Shown here: one piece after another, positions 1 through 8,560 of the stretch
Layout: every line of letters begins with the position of its first letter
How positions within the stretch are numbered: the stretch's first letter is position 1
NCBI RefSeq assembly: GCF_003012345.1
Contig: NZ_PVRV01000019.1
Coordinates: 434,001 to 498,000, forward strand
DNA length: 64,000 nt
Direction of reading: 5' to 3'
From: Phytohalomonas tamaricis
Lineage (GTDB): Bacteria > Pseudomonadota > Gammaproteobacteria > Pseudomonadales > Halomonadaceae
Made by a program: the position numbers and the translations under genes
Notes under the pieces: model-generated
Told to the model about the DNA's origin: nothing
Seen by the model: only the letters and a program-made list of their open reading frames with translations
Database searches by the model: none

Positions 1-1280
1 TAGTATTTCGCCATATTGGCATCAATAAAATCACCCCAACCGTCCTGTTCCTTTAGTACAGCGCGATTGAAATAGTGCGGAATCTCCACATGGCGCTCTC
101 CGTCCTGTTTCGCCTCGGCAATGACGGTTTTACTGATACGGTCCTGGATATAAAGCGACTGGTAATCGACGTAAATCAGATAATAGGAAAAGGCAAAGAT
201 GGGCAGAAGCACAAGGGCAATACTTGCCACGGCAATCAGGCGATAAAGGCGGAGCAGGAAATACAAAGACGCGGTAATAAAGCAGAGCAAAAAAACGAAC
301 TGCGCCGTCATTGCCCTTGGCGGTAGCGGAGGCGTTACCAAGGCAATGGCATTGGCGATAAAGAACCCAGCCAACAAAATGGCGGCTACAATATAGGCGC
401 TTTTATGTTCTGACGCGGTATGGCTTCTTCTCTGCACGGCATACAAAAGATAAATAAGCATGGCCGCAAAAAAGACATATAAATTAGCCGCCAACATATC
501 CGGCACGTACTTGATCAAGAACCTCGCCACACGCACTAACAGCCCATGAAGACCATCATGCATATAGCCTGTGCTCGCGGCCCGGACAAAGTTACCAGGC
601 GCCAGCACCAGCAATAACGTACCGATCAGATTAAACGCCAAGCTGCCAAGCAAATAACGAGGCAATGTCCTGTTACGATAAAACGCAGCACCCACAAACA
701 TGAGAGTCATGAACAAGACGGCCATGCTTGCGACTTCATTGGACCAGCCGGCGAGAAAAGCGGAACCAAACAGAAGGCTTAACTCGATACCTTTCTTTTC
801 AATGCCATATACGTAAGCACTGATCAATCGACGCAGGTAAAAGACGATAAAGATGACAGGCCAGATATAGTTAGCCGCGCCCACCACCCAGAAAACAGTG
901 TCCTCCATTGAGGGGTGGGATATCCAGAATAGAATAAAAACGACAAACAGAAATAATGCTGTAGTGATATTGCTGACTGAACGATCAAAGGCCTTGGGAA
1001 TCGCTGCAATATTATAGACAAGCAGCATATTACCGAGAGAACTCAACGTCACGATAACCCAGCGGTTCTGGATTCCCGTCATAAATGACGCAATATAATC
1101 AGCGATGAATCGACCGCTCCACATCATGTAGTGGTTGATATGAGATTCAAGCGATAAACCCAGCAAATAATAAGAATAATCATCACCCCGCATCGGAACA
1201 AAGCGATAGATATTTAGAAAAAGCAGGAAAATAATGGCCAACATCAATGGCATTATAAATCTATTCAACATCCTGCTCAT
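1..1280 (-). CDS. Polytopic membrane protein, DUF6056-like (partial, C-terminus beyond window)
   Basis: The frame is open from an ATG at 1280 to the window edge, giving 426 codons without a stop. It reads as a string of hydrophobic segments (about ten predicted membrane helices). After the first helix comes a conserved-looking stretch, RGDDYSYY followed by WSGRFIADY, which resembles the DUF6056 / GtrII-like family of envelope membrane proteins. Those are thought to act in surface glycan or lipid-linked sugar modification, but no reaction is established. The C-terminus lies outside the window, so the full length is unknown. Base composition is clearly more AT-rich than the genes downstream, which suggests horizontal acquisition as part of a surface-polysaccharide locus. 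An alternative is an oligosaccharyltransferase or ligase-like protein. I am sure of the coding frame and membrane nature and only moderately sure of the family. Confidence 0.75.
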   Translation of the reverse strand, partial: MSRMLNRFIMPLMLAIIFLLFLNIYRFVPMRGDDYSYYLLGLSLESHINHYMMWSGRFIADYIASFMTGIQNRWVIVTLSSLGNMLLVYNIAAIPKAFDRSVSNITTALFLFVVFILFWISHPSMEDTVFWVVGAANYIWPVIFIVFYLRRLISAYVYGIEKKGIELSLLFGSAFLAGWSNEVASMAVLFMTLMFVGAAFYRNRTLPRYLLGSLAFNLIGTLLLVLAPGNFVRAASTGYMHDGLHGLLVRVARFLIKYVPDMLAANLYVFFAAMLIYLLYAVQRRSHTASEHKSAYIVAAILLAGFFIANAIALVTPPLPPRAMTAQFVFLLCFITASLYFLLRLYRLIAVASIALVLLPIFAFSYYLIYVDYQSLYIQDRISKTVIAEAKQDGERHVEIPHYFNRAVLKEQDGWGDFIDANMAKY

Positions 1281-1660
1281 GCTTCATTCCTCATATAATA
1301 CTCGTTTTCAATGAATAGTTTTTAAAATGCTATAGCTTTATAGAGCATTCCACTTATAAATAATTAATAGTTCTAAACTAAGTTAATAATCAAAATCAGT
1401 TCAAAAAACCTCATAAAATAACGCCGTATCATTATTTGATCGTCGTAATTATTCAGGGCAACAATCCATCTTTTGAAGTGCAGTACATGAGGGGCGTTTG
1501 TGCAAGCTATATCAGTGTGGTGATGCTGAGAGGAGGAAACCGATCACAACGCTGCCTTAGCAGAAACCATAGTCATCTCGTTGGCTTAACGGTGGGATAT
1601 GGCCGGCTCCCGTTGCCGGCCACAGAGGACCTCAGAGGGTATAGGGAGGAGTGACTAGGC
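1281..1660. other. Gene-free AT-rich spacer
   Basis: No supportable gene. The first 150 bases are very AT-rich and lie upstream of the membrane-protein gene that starts at 1280, so its promoter probably sits here, although I cannot pick clear -35/-10 boxes. Near the right end there is a perfect 7-bp inverted repeat (1601-1607 with 1615-1621, loop TCCCGTT) just past the stop of the minus-strand hydrolase gene. It could serve as a terminator for that gene but has no clear U-run. Confidence 0.4.
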
Positions 1661-2560
1661 TTACGCCTTGTCCCACCATGCAAGGATCGCCTCAGCAACA
1701 TCATCAGGAAATTCTTCATGCACCGAGAGCCTGCCATGTGGCAGCCTTGCCGTCTCGACATTGGGCAGCTTGGCAAGCATCTCCATCTCGGCACGCGAAC
1801 GTGGCGGCATGCGCTGAGTCAGGATCATCAGTGTTGGGGTATTGGCCTCTTCCAACGCCGCGACGAATTGAGCACGCTGGGTAAAAGGATCGAGCCCGCC
1901 GGTAACAAAGCGCACCGAGGCATGGCGGGCGCCTTTGGCATGAGTCACACGCCGCTTGTCACGCAGCCGCTCACCGGAAAGCCACTGCCCATCCTCATAG
2001 ACATGTCCAGAGGTCATCCGCCTGATCATCATGTCGCTGATGTTGAGACGGTAAATGAACCGCCCCACCAGCGGCCGGTCAACCAGATAACGCAGATGGC
2101 CGAACCACGGCTTGCGCTCGCCGACCGCGGTCGGCAGCGGGCCGCGCCAGGTCGGTGCGATCAGCACTATTCTGGAAGCGCTGCCGGGATTCACCTTCAG
2201 ATATCTGAGCAGAAGCCCAGCACCGTGGCCTGCCGCAATGATCGCGTCAGGCATGAAGATGACATCGTCGAGCAGAAAGGTCAGAAATTCGGTCAGCACC
2301 GCCGCATTCCAGTCGACGAAGGGGCGTGGCCGATCACCGAAACCGGGCCAGTCAATGGTGATTACCTCGAAGCGCTCTGCCAACCGCGCCTGAAGTACAT
2401 CCAGTTCGTGACGCGTCGAGATGGTAGACAACGCCGGTAGCAGCAGTACGGCTGGCCCTTGGCCCTGACGCGTCATGCCAAGCTCAAGGGTATTGCCCTG
2501 CCATTTCCATTCGATGACCTCTTCCTGCGGCTCGCCAGCCTTCACGTCATGCTGTGTCAT
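1661..2560 (-). CDS. Alpha/beta hydrolase-fold protein lacking the usual nucleophile serine
   Basis: A 299-residue alpha/beta-hydrolase-fold protein. A longer frame exists upstream, but the ATG at 2560, preceded by AGGTA and followed by MTQHDVK, is the better start. Family features visible are the oxyanion-hole region (VLLLPALS), a strand ending in IDWPGFGDRP, the nucleophile elbow and the acid turn (GGLDPF). The elbow reads G-H-G-A-G, where catalytic members have G-x-S-x-G: the serine codon position is GGT (Gly). The C-terminal segment where the catalytic histidine is expected reads LPHGRLSVHEEFP, with no His in the usual register. It is therefore probably not a classical serine hydrolase. 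Related plastid and cyanobacterial hydrolase-fold proteins also deviate here, so this may be a family trait rather than decay. The substrate is unknown. Confidence 0.8.
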   Translation of the reverse strand: MTQHDVKAGEPQEEVIEWKWQGNTLELGMTRQGQGPAVLLLPALSTISTRHELDVLQARLAERFEVITIDWPGFGDRPRPFVDWNAAVLTEFLTFLLDDVIFMPDAIIAAGHGAGLLLRYLKVNPGSASRIVLIAPTWRGPLPTAVGERKPWFGHLRYLVDRPLVGRFIYRLNISDMMIRRMTSGHVYEDGQWLSGERLRDKRRVTHAKGARHASVRFVTGGLDPFTQRAQFVAALEEANTPTLMILTQRMPPRSRAEMEMLAKLPNVETARLPHGRLSVHEEFPDDVAEAILAWWDKA

Positions 2561-2765
2561 GTTACCTACTCTTGTCAGAAACGATTCGCACCGATAGCGG
2601 TACGTGTACCGTCGGTGTCCTGCCAATAGGAGTGATGTTACGCCAATACAGGCGGTGACATGACCAACCCATGTCACCAATACGCAAGGAAGGGAGCCAA
2701 CAGAGCGCCGCCAATCATGCTAGCGGCGCTACATGCGCCTCACTGCTGCGAGGCTGGAAAGGAAT

Positions 2766-3377
2766 TTACTCTGTCGCGGACGCCGGAACGGAGCTGCCCC
2801 ACACGCTGGCCAGTGAACCCAGCAAACCGGAGGAGACACCGTTGCCGCCGAAGTAGTTGAGCATGATCGGTGCAAACTGGGTCATCATCGAGCTATCCAT
2901 ACCCAGCATCTTGAATGCCGAGTTCACCATTGAACTGTCGCCGCTTGTGCTGCTGGAAGATGAGCCTGAGATACGTGACAGCAGTGAACTCGAGCCCGAA
3001 ACCGCGCTGGCACTCGACAGCAGTCCATCGATGCCAGGCGCCTGATTGGAAAGCTGATTGAACTGAGTATCGCCCAATTGGCTCTTGGCCAGTGCCAGCA
3101 TCGCGGCGGAGCCGCCGATCGCCTGTTGCTGAGTCACACCGAGCTGATCGCTCAGCGTACTGACCAGGTCAGAAGCCTGCGAGAGATTACCTGCGGTAGT
3201 GCCCAACACAGTAGCCTGCTGCGCGGTAGTGGTGGCCTGCGTGCTCTGCTGAGTCTGCTGATTGCCCCCCAGCGCGCTTACCGCTTTATTGACATCGCCG
3301 AGGCTAAAAGCCAGTACCGGTGTGGCAGCGATGCTCATGCCGAATGCGGTCGTCATGGCAATAACAATCTTCTTCAT
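2766..3377 (-). CDS. DUF2780-family exported protein
   Basis: A 203-residue protein with a clear Sec signal peptide (MKKIVIAMTTAFG, cleavage near PVLAF). The frame is open further upstream, but the ATG at 3377 has AAGGA seven bases before it and starts the signal peptide. The mature protein has a Gln/Thr-rich segment, then LSDQLGVTQQQAIGG and the LALAKSQLGDTQF motif typical of DUF2780 proteins, and a serine-rich linker ([10 protein letters not shown]). The C-terminal part is methionine-rich (FKMLGMDSSMM). Members are small periplasmic or secreted proteins of unknown function in marine gammaproteobacteria. It lies between the hydrolase gene and the cytochrome c gene, both on the same strand but spaced too widely to imply an operon. 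Confidence 0.8.
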   Translation of the reverse strand: MKKIVIAMTTAFGMSIAATPVLAFSLGDVNKAVSALGGNQQTQQSTQATTTAQQATVLGTTAGNLSQASDLVSTLSDQLGVTQQQAIGGSAAMLALAKSQLGDTQFNQLSNQAPGIDGLLSSASAVSGSSSLLSRISGSSSSSTSGDSSMVNSAFKMLGMDSSMMTQFAPIMLNYFGGNGVSSGLLGSLASVWGSSVPASATE

Positions 3378-3638
3378 GGGTCTATCCTTGAATCCTGATG
3401 GGGAGCGGTTAACACTCGCTGGTTGAATCCTTCCATCCCTGAACGCTACGTATCCTGTCGCTGCTTTGCAATGCCTGTGTTGGCACATTGCAAGCGCGTT
3501 ATCGTTATCACAGTGCCTGCCGCCTTATGCCACAGCATGGCCAGAGACACCATCGCTTTAGATTAGCCAATGCACGATTCTTGATCAGCCAATGCATAGC
3601 CTCCAGCACGTTCGCCGCAACTATCCTGGCAAGCGTGT

Positions 3639-5060
3639 TTAGTGCCGCTTGCGGTATGGCGGCAGTATCCACCAGAAAAAGGTCATCAATAAAAGAAAGC
3701 CGATCACACCACAGGCACCGATGATATAAGGCGCATACTTCACCTGTGGCGGCGTCGCACCGCCCTGGCGCAGCTCTGCGACACGCTCGGCATCGACCTC
3801 GCCTGCAGCATGGCCGAACTGCGTCATTACATAGTCACCGAGTGTAGCGATCTGCTTATTCGACAGCGTCTCGCCGAAGGCCGGCATATTCATGCCACCA
3901 TGGGCGTCGCTGATGCCATTGAGCATCACCATGACCAGATTGTCGGTATTGATTCGGCCGAGAATGGTGGTATTGACCAGCCCTGGGATATTGGCTTGTG
4001 ACCGCCCCGTACCGTCGGTCTGATGGCAGCCGGAGCAGTAAGCGTTGTAAAGCTGTGCGCCATTCATCTCACCCGGATCGGCAGCCGACGCTTCGGCGCC
4101 CGATGCTTCGGTGGCCTGAGCGTTATCCTTGGCGGGGGCTCCCCAGGCGTAGGGTGGTTGAGTATCCGCCGCGTTGTGGACCGCCGGTACCTCCTTCAGC
4201 CACACCGTGAGAGCATGCAGATCCTGATCGCTGAGATGACTCAAGCTATGTTCCACGACCTCGGCCATCGGGCCTACAGCCTGCGCCTTGCCGGGTGCAC
4301 TGCCGGTCTTCATGTAGGCGGTGAGCTCGTCGATGCTCCAGCCGCCGATGCCGCTGTTGACATCCGAGGTGATATTGGGCGCATACCATGTGCCAAGGCT
4401 ATTACCGGCCAAGGCGCGGTCTCGCTTCTCGCCCATCAGCAGATTACGCGGCGTGTGGCATGTGCCGCAGTGGCCCAGCGCCTCGGCGAGATAGGCGCCA
4501 CGATTGTACTCGGCACTTTTCGCAGGGTCAGGCGTGAACGGCTCGGTATCGAGAAACAGGCGGTTCCACAACGCCATCAGCTTGCGATGATTGAATGGAG
4601 CCGGCAGCTCAGTCACCGGCGCCGGCTCGTCGACCGGCTCGACCGCATTCATGAAGTAAGCGTAAAGCGCGGCGATATCGTCATCGCTTAGCTTGGCATA
4701 GGCTGGATAGGGCATCGCCGGATAGAGATAGATGCCAAAGGGCTTACGTCCCTCGCGCACCGCCTGGGCGAATTGCTCAAGAGTGTAGTCGCCAATACCG
4801 TCCTGCCACGACGGCGTGATATTAGTGGAGTAAATCTTGCCAATCGGTGTGGCGATCTCCAGTCCCCCGGCGAATGGCTTACCGTCAGGCGCCGTATGGC
4901 AGGCCATGCAGTCACCGGCGCGGGCCAGATATTCACCTCGCTGGATCAGTTCAGCCTCGCTATCGGTATTGCCATACGCCAGCGTGGTCATGCCCAACGC
5001 CAGGCATATCAGCGCGTAACGCCCTTTGCGTAGTGCTTGGGTCCAGCTCATCCTTGTCAT
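3639..5060 (-). CDS. Membrane-anchored triheme cytochrome c
   Basis: A 473-residue exported cytochrome. With the start at 5060 (MTRMSW) the N-terminus is a signal peptide ending near LAYGN. An ATG nine bases downstream is also possible, but its AAGG lies too close to it. Three heme-binding sites are visible: CMACH at about 51, CGTCH at about 198 and CSGCH at about 342. The C-terminus is a single transmembrane anchor (IIGACGVIGFLLLM) with a basic tail. The layout of two closely related N-terminal heme domains, a third domain and an anchor matches the cytochrome subunits of membrane gluconate/sorbitol/alcohol dehydrogenases, which pass electrons from periplasmic oxidations to ubiquinone. No dehydrogenase partner is adjacent, so its electron donor is not identified here. 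The divergent gene at 5315 is an unrelated MFS carrier. Confidence 0.88.
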   Translation of the reverse strand: MTRMSWTQALRKGRYALICLALGMTTLAYGNTDSEAELIQRGEYLARAGDCMACHTAPDGKPFAGGLEIATPIGKIYSTNITPSWQDGIGDYTLEQFAQAVREGRKPFGIYLYPAMPYPAYAKLSDDDIAALYAYFMNAVEPVDEPAPVTELPAPFNHRKLMALWNRLFLDTEPFTPDPAKSAEYNRGAYLAEALGHCGTCHTPRNLLMGEKRDRALAGNSLGTWYAPNITSDVNSGIGGWSIDELTAYMKTGSAPGKAQAVGPMAEVVEHSLSHLSDQDLHALTVWLKEVPAVHNAADTQPPYAWGAPAKDNAQATEASGAEASAADPGEMNGAQLYNAYCSGCHQTDGTGRSQANIPGLVNTTILGRINTDNLVMVMLNGISDAHGGMNMPAFGETLSNKQIATLGDYVMTQFGHAAGEVDAERVAELRQGGATPPQVKYAPYIIGACGVIGFLLLMTFFWWILPPYRKRH

Positions 5061-5314
5061 CTCATCCGTTGATGGCAATCGTCGTTTCAGGCGTGAGCGC
5101 TCTGGTCTCAAGCGCTCGGGATACGCATATTAAGTTGCACTTCAGTCAGCAGCAAATCATCCTGCTGAAAGTCGCAAGAGTGCGGGCTCACTAATCTTCC
5201 CCACGACAGGGCAAGCATTGCGCTAGTCTAAGCCCTGTCTGAACACTAAAAATCGGCGAGCGATGATCAGGCAGGGCCTGGAGCGCTCGCTCAATAGATA
5301 AGGGTGAAGAAGCT

Positions 5315-6505
5315 GTGACAGACCGCAACGCCCGCGATACGCGCCTTCCCTTTCTGCTGGTGGCCTTCGCCTTTCTGATCGCGATGCTCGGCACCACGCT
5401 GCCGACCCCGCTTTATCCCCTCTATCAGCAGCGCCTCGGCCTCTCCGAACTAATGATCACCGTGATCTTCGCCGCCTATGCGGTCGGCGTGATCGGGGCG
5501 TTGCTGACAGTGGGCAGCTGGTCCGATCAGCTCGGGCGCAAACGCATGCTGCTCGCCGGGCTGGCACTTTCCGCCGCCAGCGCCGCGGTGTTCCTGACCA
5601 GCCACAGCCTGACGACGCTGCTACTCGGCCGCGTGCTATCGGGACTTTCGGCCGGCATTTTTACTGGTACCGCCACGGTCGCCGTGGTCGAGCTCGCACC
5701 CAAGGCGTGGCAAGGTGTGGCAACGCTGATCGCCACCGCAGTCAACATGGTCGGCTTAGGCCTCGGGCCGCTCACCGCCGGCGTGTTGGCCGAATACGCG
5801 CCATGGCCGGTGCGACTACCCTTCGCCGTCGATCTGGCCTTGATTGCCGCCGCCGCGCTGGGAGTCTGGTTCGCCCCCGAGACAGTCGAGCGTCCCGACA
5901 AGCCGCGGCTGCGATTGCAGCGGCTAAGTGTGCCGTCCGAGGTGCGTGGCGTATTCATCCCGGCAGCGATTGCCGGTTTTGCCGGCTTCGCCGTACTCGG
6001 CTTTTTCACCGCCACCGCACCAGCCTTTGTCGGCCGTGTACTCAATCATGCCAACAGCGCACTGATCGGGCTGGTGGTACTGATCCTGTTTGTGGCCTCG
6101 GCGCTGGGTCAACGTATTCAGTCCTCACTCGGCGAGCGCAGGCGCATGCCGCTGGGCTGCGCGGCGCTGGCCGCAGGCGTAGCGCTGATCGGGGTCAGCA
6201 TCATGCTGGCCTCGCTGCCGTTGTTGATGCTCGGTGCGGTCATTGCCGGTCTGGGTAAAGGCGTGACCTTCCGCGCAGGAATGGGCGCGATCACGACAGC
6301 GAGCCCGGCAGAGCGGCGCGCCGAAGTCGCCTCGACCTTCTTCGTCGTGCTCTATGTCGCCATCTCGCTGCCGGTGGTGGGGATCGGCGTTGCCGCCGAC
6401 CTGATCGGGCTGCGCAGCGCTGGCATGATATTCGCCGCGCTGGTCGCCGTGCTAGCGCTGGTCGCCCTAGGGCTTTTGCGCCGCCGCCAGGGCAAGGCAT
6501 CATAG
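5315..6505 (+). CDS. MFS transporter
   Basis: A 396-residue major facilitator superfamily carrier with about twelve membrane helices. It starts with GTG at 5315, with a purine-rich stretch (AAGGGTGAAG) upstream. The conserved loop between helices 2 and 3 is present (GSWSDQLGRKRM, the MFS signature), and helix 4 has RVLSGLSAGIFTG, typical of the drug/H+ antiporter DHA1 group. The length is normal for the family. The substrate cannot be read from sequence. The gene diverges from the cytochrome c gene and is followed after 48 bases by the RecQ-like helicase, with no shared function obvious. Confidence 0.88.
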   Translation: MTDRNARDTRLPFLLVAFAFLIAMLGTTLPTPLYPLYQQRLGLSELMITVIFAAYAVGVIGALLTVGSWSDQLGRKRMLLAGLALSAASAAVFLTSHSLTTLLLGRVLSGLSAGIFTGTATVAVVELAPKAWQGVATLIATAVNMVGLGLGPLTAGVLAEYAPWPVRLPFAVDLALIAAAALGVWFAPETVERPDKPRLRLQRLSVPSEVRGVFIPAAIAGFAGFAVLGFFTATAPAFVGRVLNHANSALIGLVVLILFVASALGQRIQSSLGERRRMPLGCAALAAGVALIGVSIMLASLPLLMLGAVIAGLGKGVTFRAGMGAITTASPAERRAEVASTFFVVLYVAISLPVVGIGVAADLIGLRSAGMIFAALVAVLALVALGLLRRRQGKAS

Positions 6506-6553
6506 TGCCCATGTTCTCTTCTCAATTTCGATATCAGGCCACTGTATAGCCCT

Positions 6554-8557
6554 ATGCCCAGCGACGCCCTCCATGCTCTCTATCCCACGCTCAAACGCGT
6601 TTTCGGCTACGACCAACTGCGCCCCGGCCAACAAGAGGTCATCTCGGCAATAGTTGAGGGCCGTTCAGCGGCGGCAATCTTCCCTACCGGCTCGGGCAAG
6701 TCGCTGTGCTACCAGCTGCCAGCGCTGCTCTTGCCCCACCTCACCCTGGTGATCTCGCCACTGTTGGCGCTGATGCAGGATCAACTTTCATTTCTAAAAC
6801 GCCGTGGCGTAGCCGCTGCTAGCATCGATTCAGCGCAGAGCCGCGAAGACGCCAGCGCCGTCATGGCAGGGGTACGGCGCGGTGAGATCAAGGTACTGAT
6901 GATTTCGGTCGAGCGGCTCAAGAACGAGCGCTTTCGCCAGTTCATCGCCCAGGTGCCGATCTCGCTGCTGGTGGTCGACGAGGCGCACTGCATCTCGGAG
7001 TGGGGCCATAACTTCCGCCCCGACTATCTCAAGCTGCCGGACTATCAGCGTCAGTTTTCGATCCCGCAGGTGCTGTTGCTGACCGCTACCGCCACGCCGC
7101 AGGTCATCAAGGACATGCAGGCGCGCTTCGCCATCGCCGCTGACGACGTGATTGCTACCGGCTTCTATCGCCCTAACCTCAATCTACTGATCGAGCCGGT
7201 GGCGAGTGAAGAGAAGGAGCAGCGGTTGGTCGAATGGCTTACCCCTCGCCTGCAGACGGGCAATGAACAGCCGAGCATCGTCTACGTCACTCAGCAACAG
7301 AGTGCCGAGCAGCTCGCCGCCGTGCTCAGCCGCCGCGGGCTCAACGTCTGCGCCTATCACGCCGGGCTGCCTTCCGAGCGCCGCGAAGAAATCCAGCGTC
7401 AGTTCATGGCCAGCGAGGTTGCCTGTATTGTCGCCACCATCGCCTTTGGTATGGGTATCGACAAGGCCGACATTCGCAACGTGGTGCATTTCGACCTACC
7501 CAAATCGGTCGAGAACTATAGCCAAGAGATCGGCCGCGCCGGGCGCGACGGCAAGCCTTCCGACTGCCTGGTGCTGGCCAACCGCGACGCCTTGAACGTG
7601 CTCGAGAACTTCGTCTACGGCGACACGCCGGAGCGCGACGGCATCCGGCGCGTACTCGAAGAGATCGCCGGGGTACAAAACGGCGGCAGCGAGCGGCGCT
7701 GGGAGCTGATGCTCAACGCGCTGTCCCAGTCCAGCAACATCCGCCCGCTGCCGCTCAAGACGCTGCTGGTCCAGCTCGAGCTGCGCGGCGTGATCGCGCC
7801 GCGCTTTTCCTACTTCGCCGAGTACCGCTTCAAGTACCTGCGTGAACCCGAGGCGCTGATAGCGACGTTTGAGGGCGAGCGCCAACGCTTCGTGCAGTTG
7901 ATCGTTGACAATGCCAATCGCGCCAGGACGTGGTGCTCGCTCGACTTTGATGTTATCTATCGGCGCGGCGGTGAACTGGACATCAATGCCGAGCGTAGCC
8001 GTGTGGTCAGCGCGCTGGAGTACTTCAACGATCAGGGTTGGATTGTGCTCGAAAGCAAGCAGATGACCGAAGTCTATGCGGTCATGGATGCACCGCTCGA
8101 CGTTGCCGCGTTGAGTGATGAGCTGCATGGCTACTTCAAATCGAAGGAAGAAAGCGAGATTGCCCGGCTCAACGCCATGCTGGCGCTGTTCGAGAGCGAC
8201 ACCTGCCTGAGCCGGCGCCTGGCGTGTTATTTCGGCGACGAGCGAGCACCCGAGCGCTGCGGTCACTGCTCGGTATGCCTGGGGCATGTTGCTCGGCTGC
8301 CGCCGCCTGCGCCGTTGCCAACGCTTGAGAACCAGCCATTCGCCGCGCTCTGCAGTGAGATGATTACGCGCTACCAGACGTCATCCGAGGGCCAGCCACC
8401 CAGTATCGAGCTCTTGACACGCTTTCTGTGCGGCATCACTACGCCGCTATTTACCCGCCTCAAGGCACGTCAGCTTGAAGGGTTTGGCAAGCTCGAAGCC
8501 TACCCCTACGCCGAGGTGCGACAGTGGGTCACGGCTCATCTGGCGGGCCAGTTCTAA
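6554..8557 (+). CDS. RecQ-family ATP-dependent DNA helicase
   Basis: A 667-residue superfamily-2 DNA helicase. Visible motifs are Walker A (FPTGSGKS, 43-50), the DEAH box near 142 followed by CISEWGH, motif IV/V (YHAGLPSERR; ATIAFGMGIDK) and motif VI (QEIGRAGRDGK) near 326. This is the RecQ pattern of a 3'-5' helicase acting in recombination and repair. The C-terminal half is not that of canonical RecQ: a long winged-helix-like segment precedes a late zinc-binding cluster (Cys near 550, then CGHCSVC), and no HRDC domain is evident. It therefore looks like the second, longer RecQ-like paralogue seen in many gammaproteobacteria. No strong ribosome-binding site precedes the ATG. The next gene, a deacetylase-family enzyme, starts three bases after its stop, so the two are probably co-transcribed. 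Confidence 0.92.
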   Translation: MPSDALHALYPTLKRVFGYDQLRPGQQEVISAIVEGRSAAAIFPTGSGKSLCYQLPALLLPHLTLVISPLLALMQDQLSFLKRRGVAAASIDSAQSREDASAVMAGVRRGEIKVLMISVERLKNERFRQFIAQVPISLLVVDEAHCISEWGHNFRPDYLKLPDYQRQFSIPQVLLLTATATPQVIKDMQARFAIAADDVIATGFYRPNLNLLIEPVASEEKEQRLVEWLTPRLQTGNEQPSIVYVTQQQSAEQLAAVLSRRGLNVCAYHAGLPSERREEIQRQFMASEVACIVATIAFGMGIDKADIRNVVHFDLPKSVENYSQEIGRAGRDGKPSDCLVLANRDALNVLENFVYGDTPERDGIRRVLEEIAGVQNGGSERRWELMLNALSQSSNIRPLPLKTLLVQLELRGVIAPRFSYFAEYRFKYLREPEALIATFEGERQRFVQLIVDNANRARTWCSLDFDVIYRRGGELDINAERSRVVSALEYFNDQGWIVLESKQMTEVYAVMDAPLDVAALSDELHGYFKSKEESEIARLNAMLALFESDTCLSRRLACYFGDERAPERCGHCSVCLGHVARLPPPAPLPTLENQPFAALCSEMITRYQTSSEGQPPSIELLTRFLCGITTPLFTRLKARQLEGFGKLEAYPYAEVRQWVTAHLAGQF

Positions 8558-8560
8558 ACA

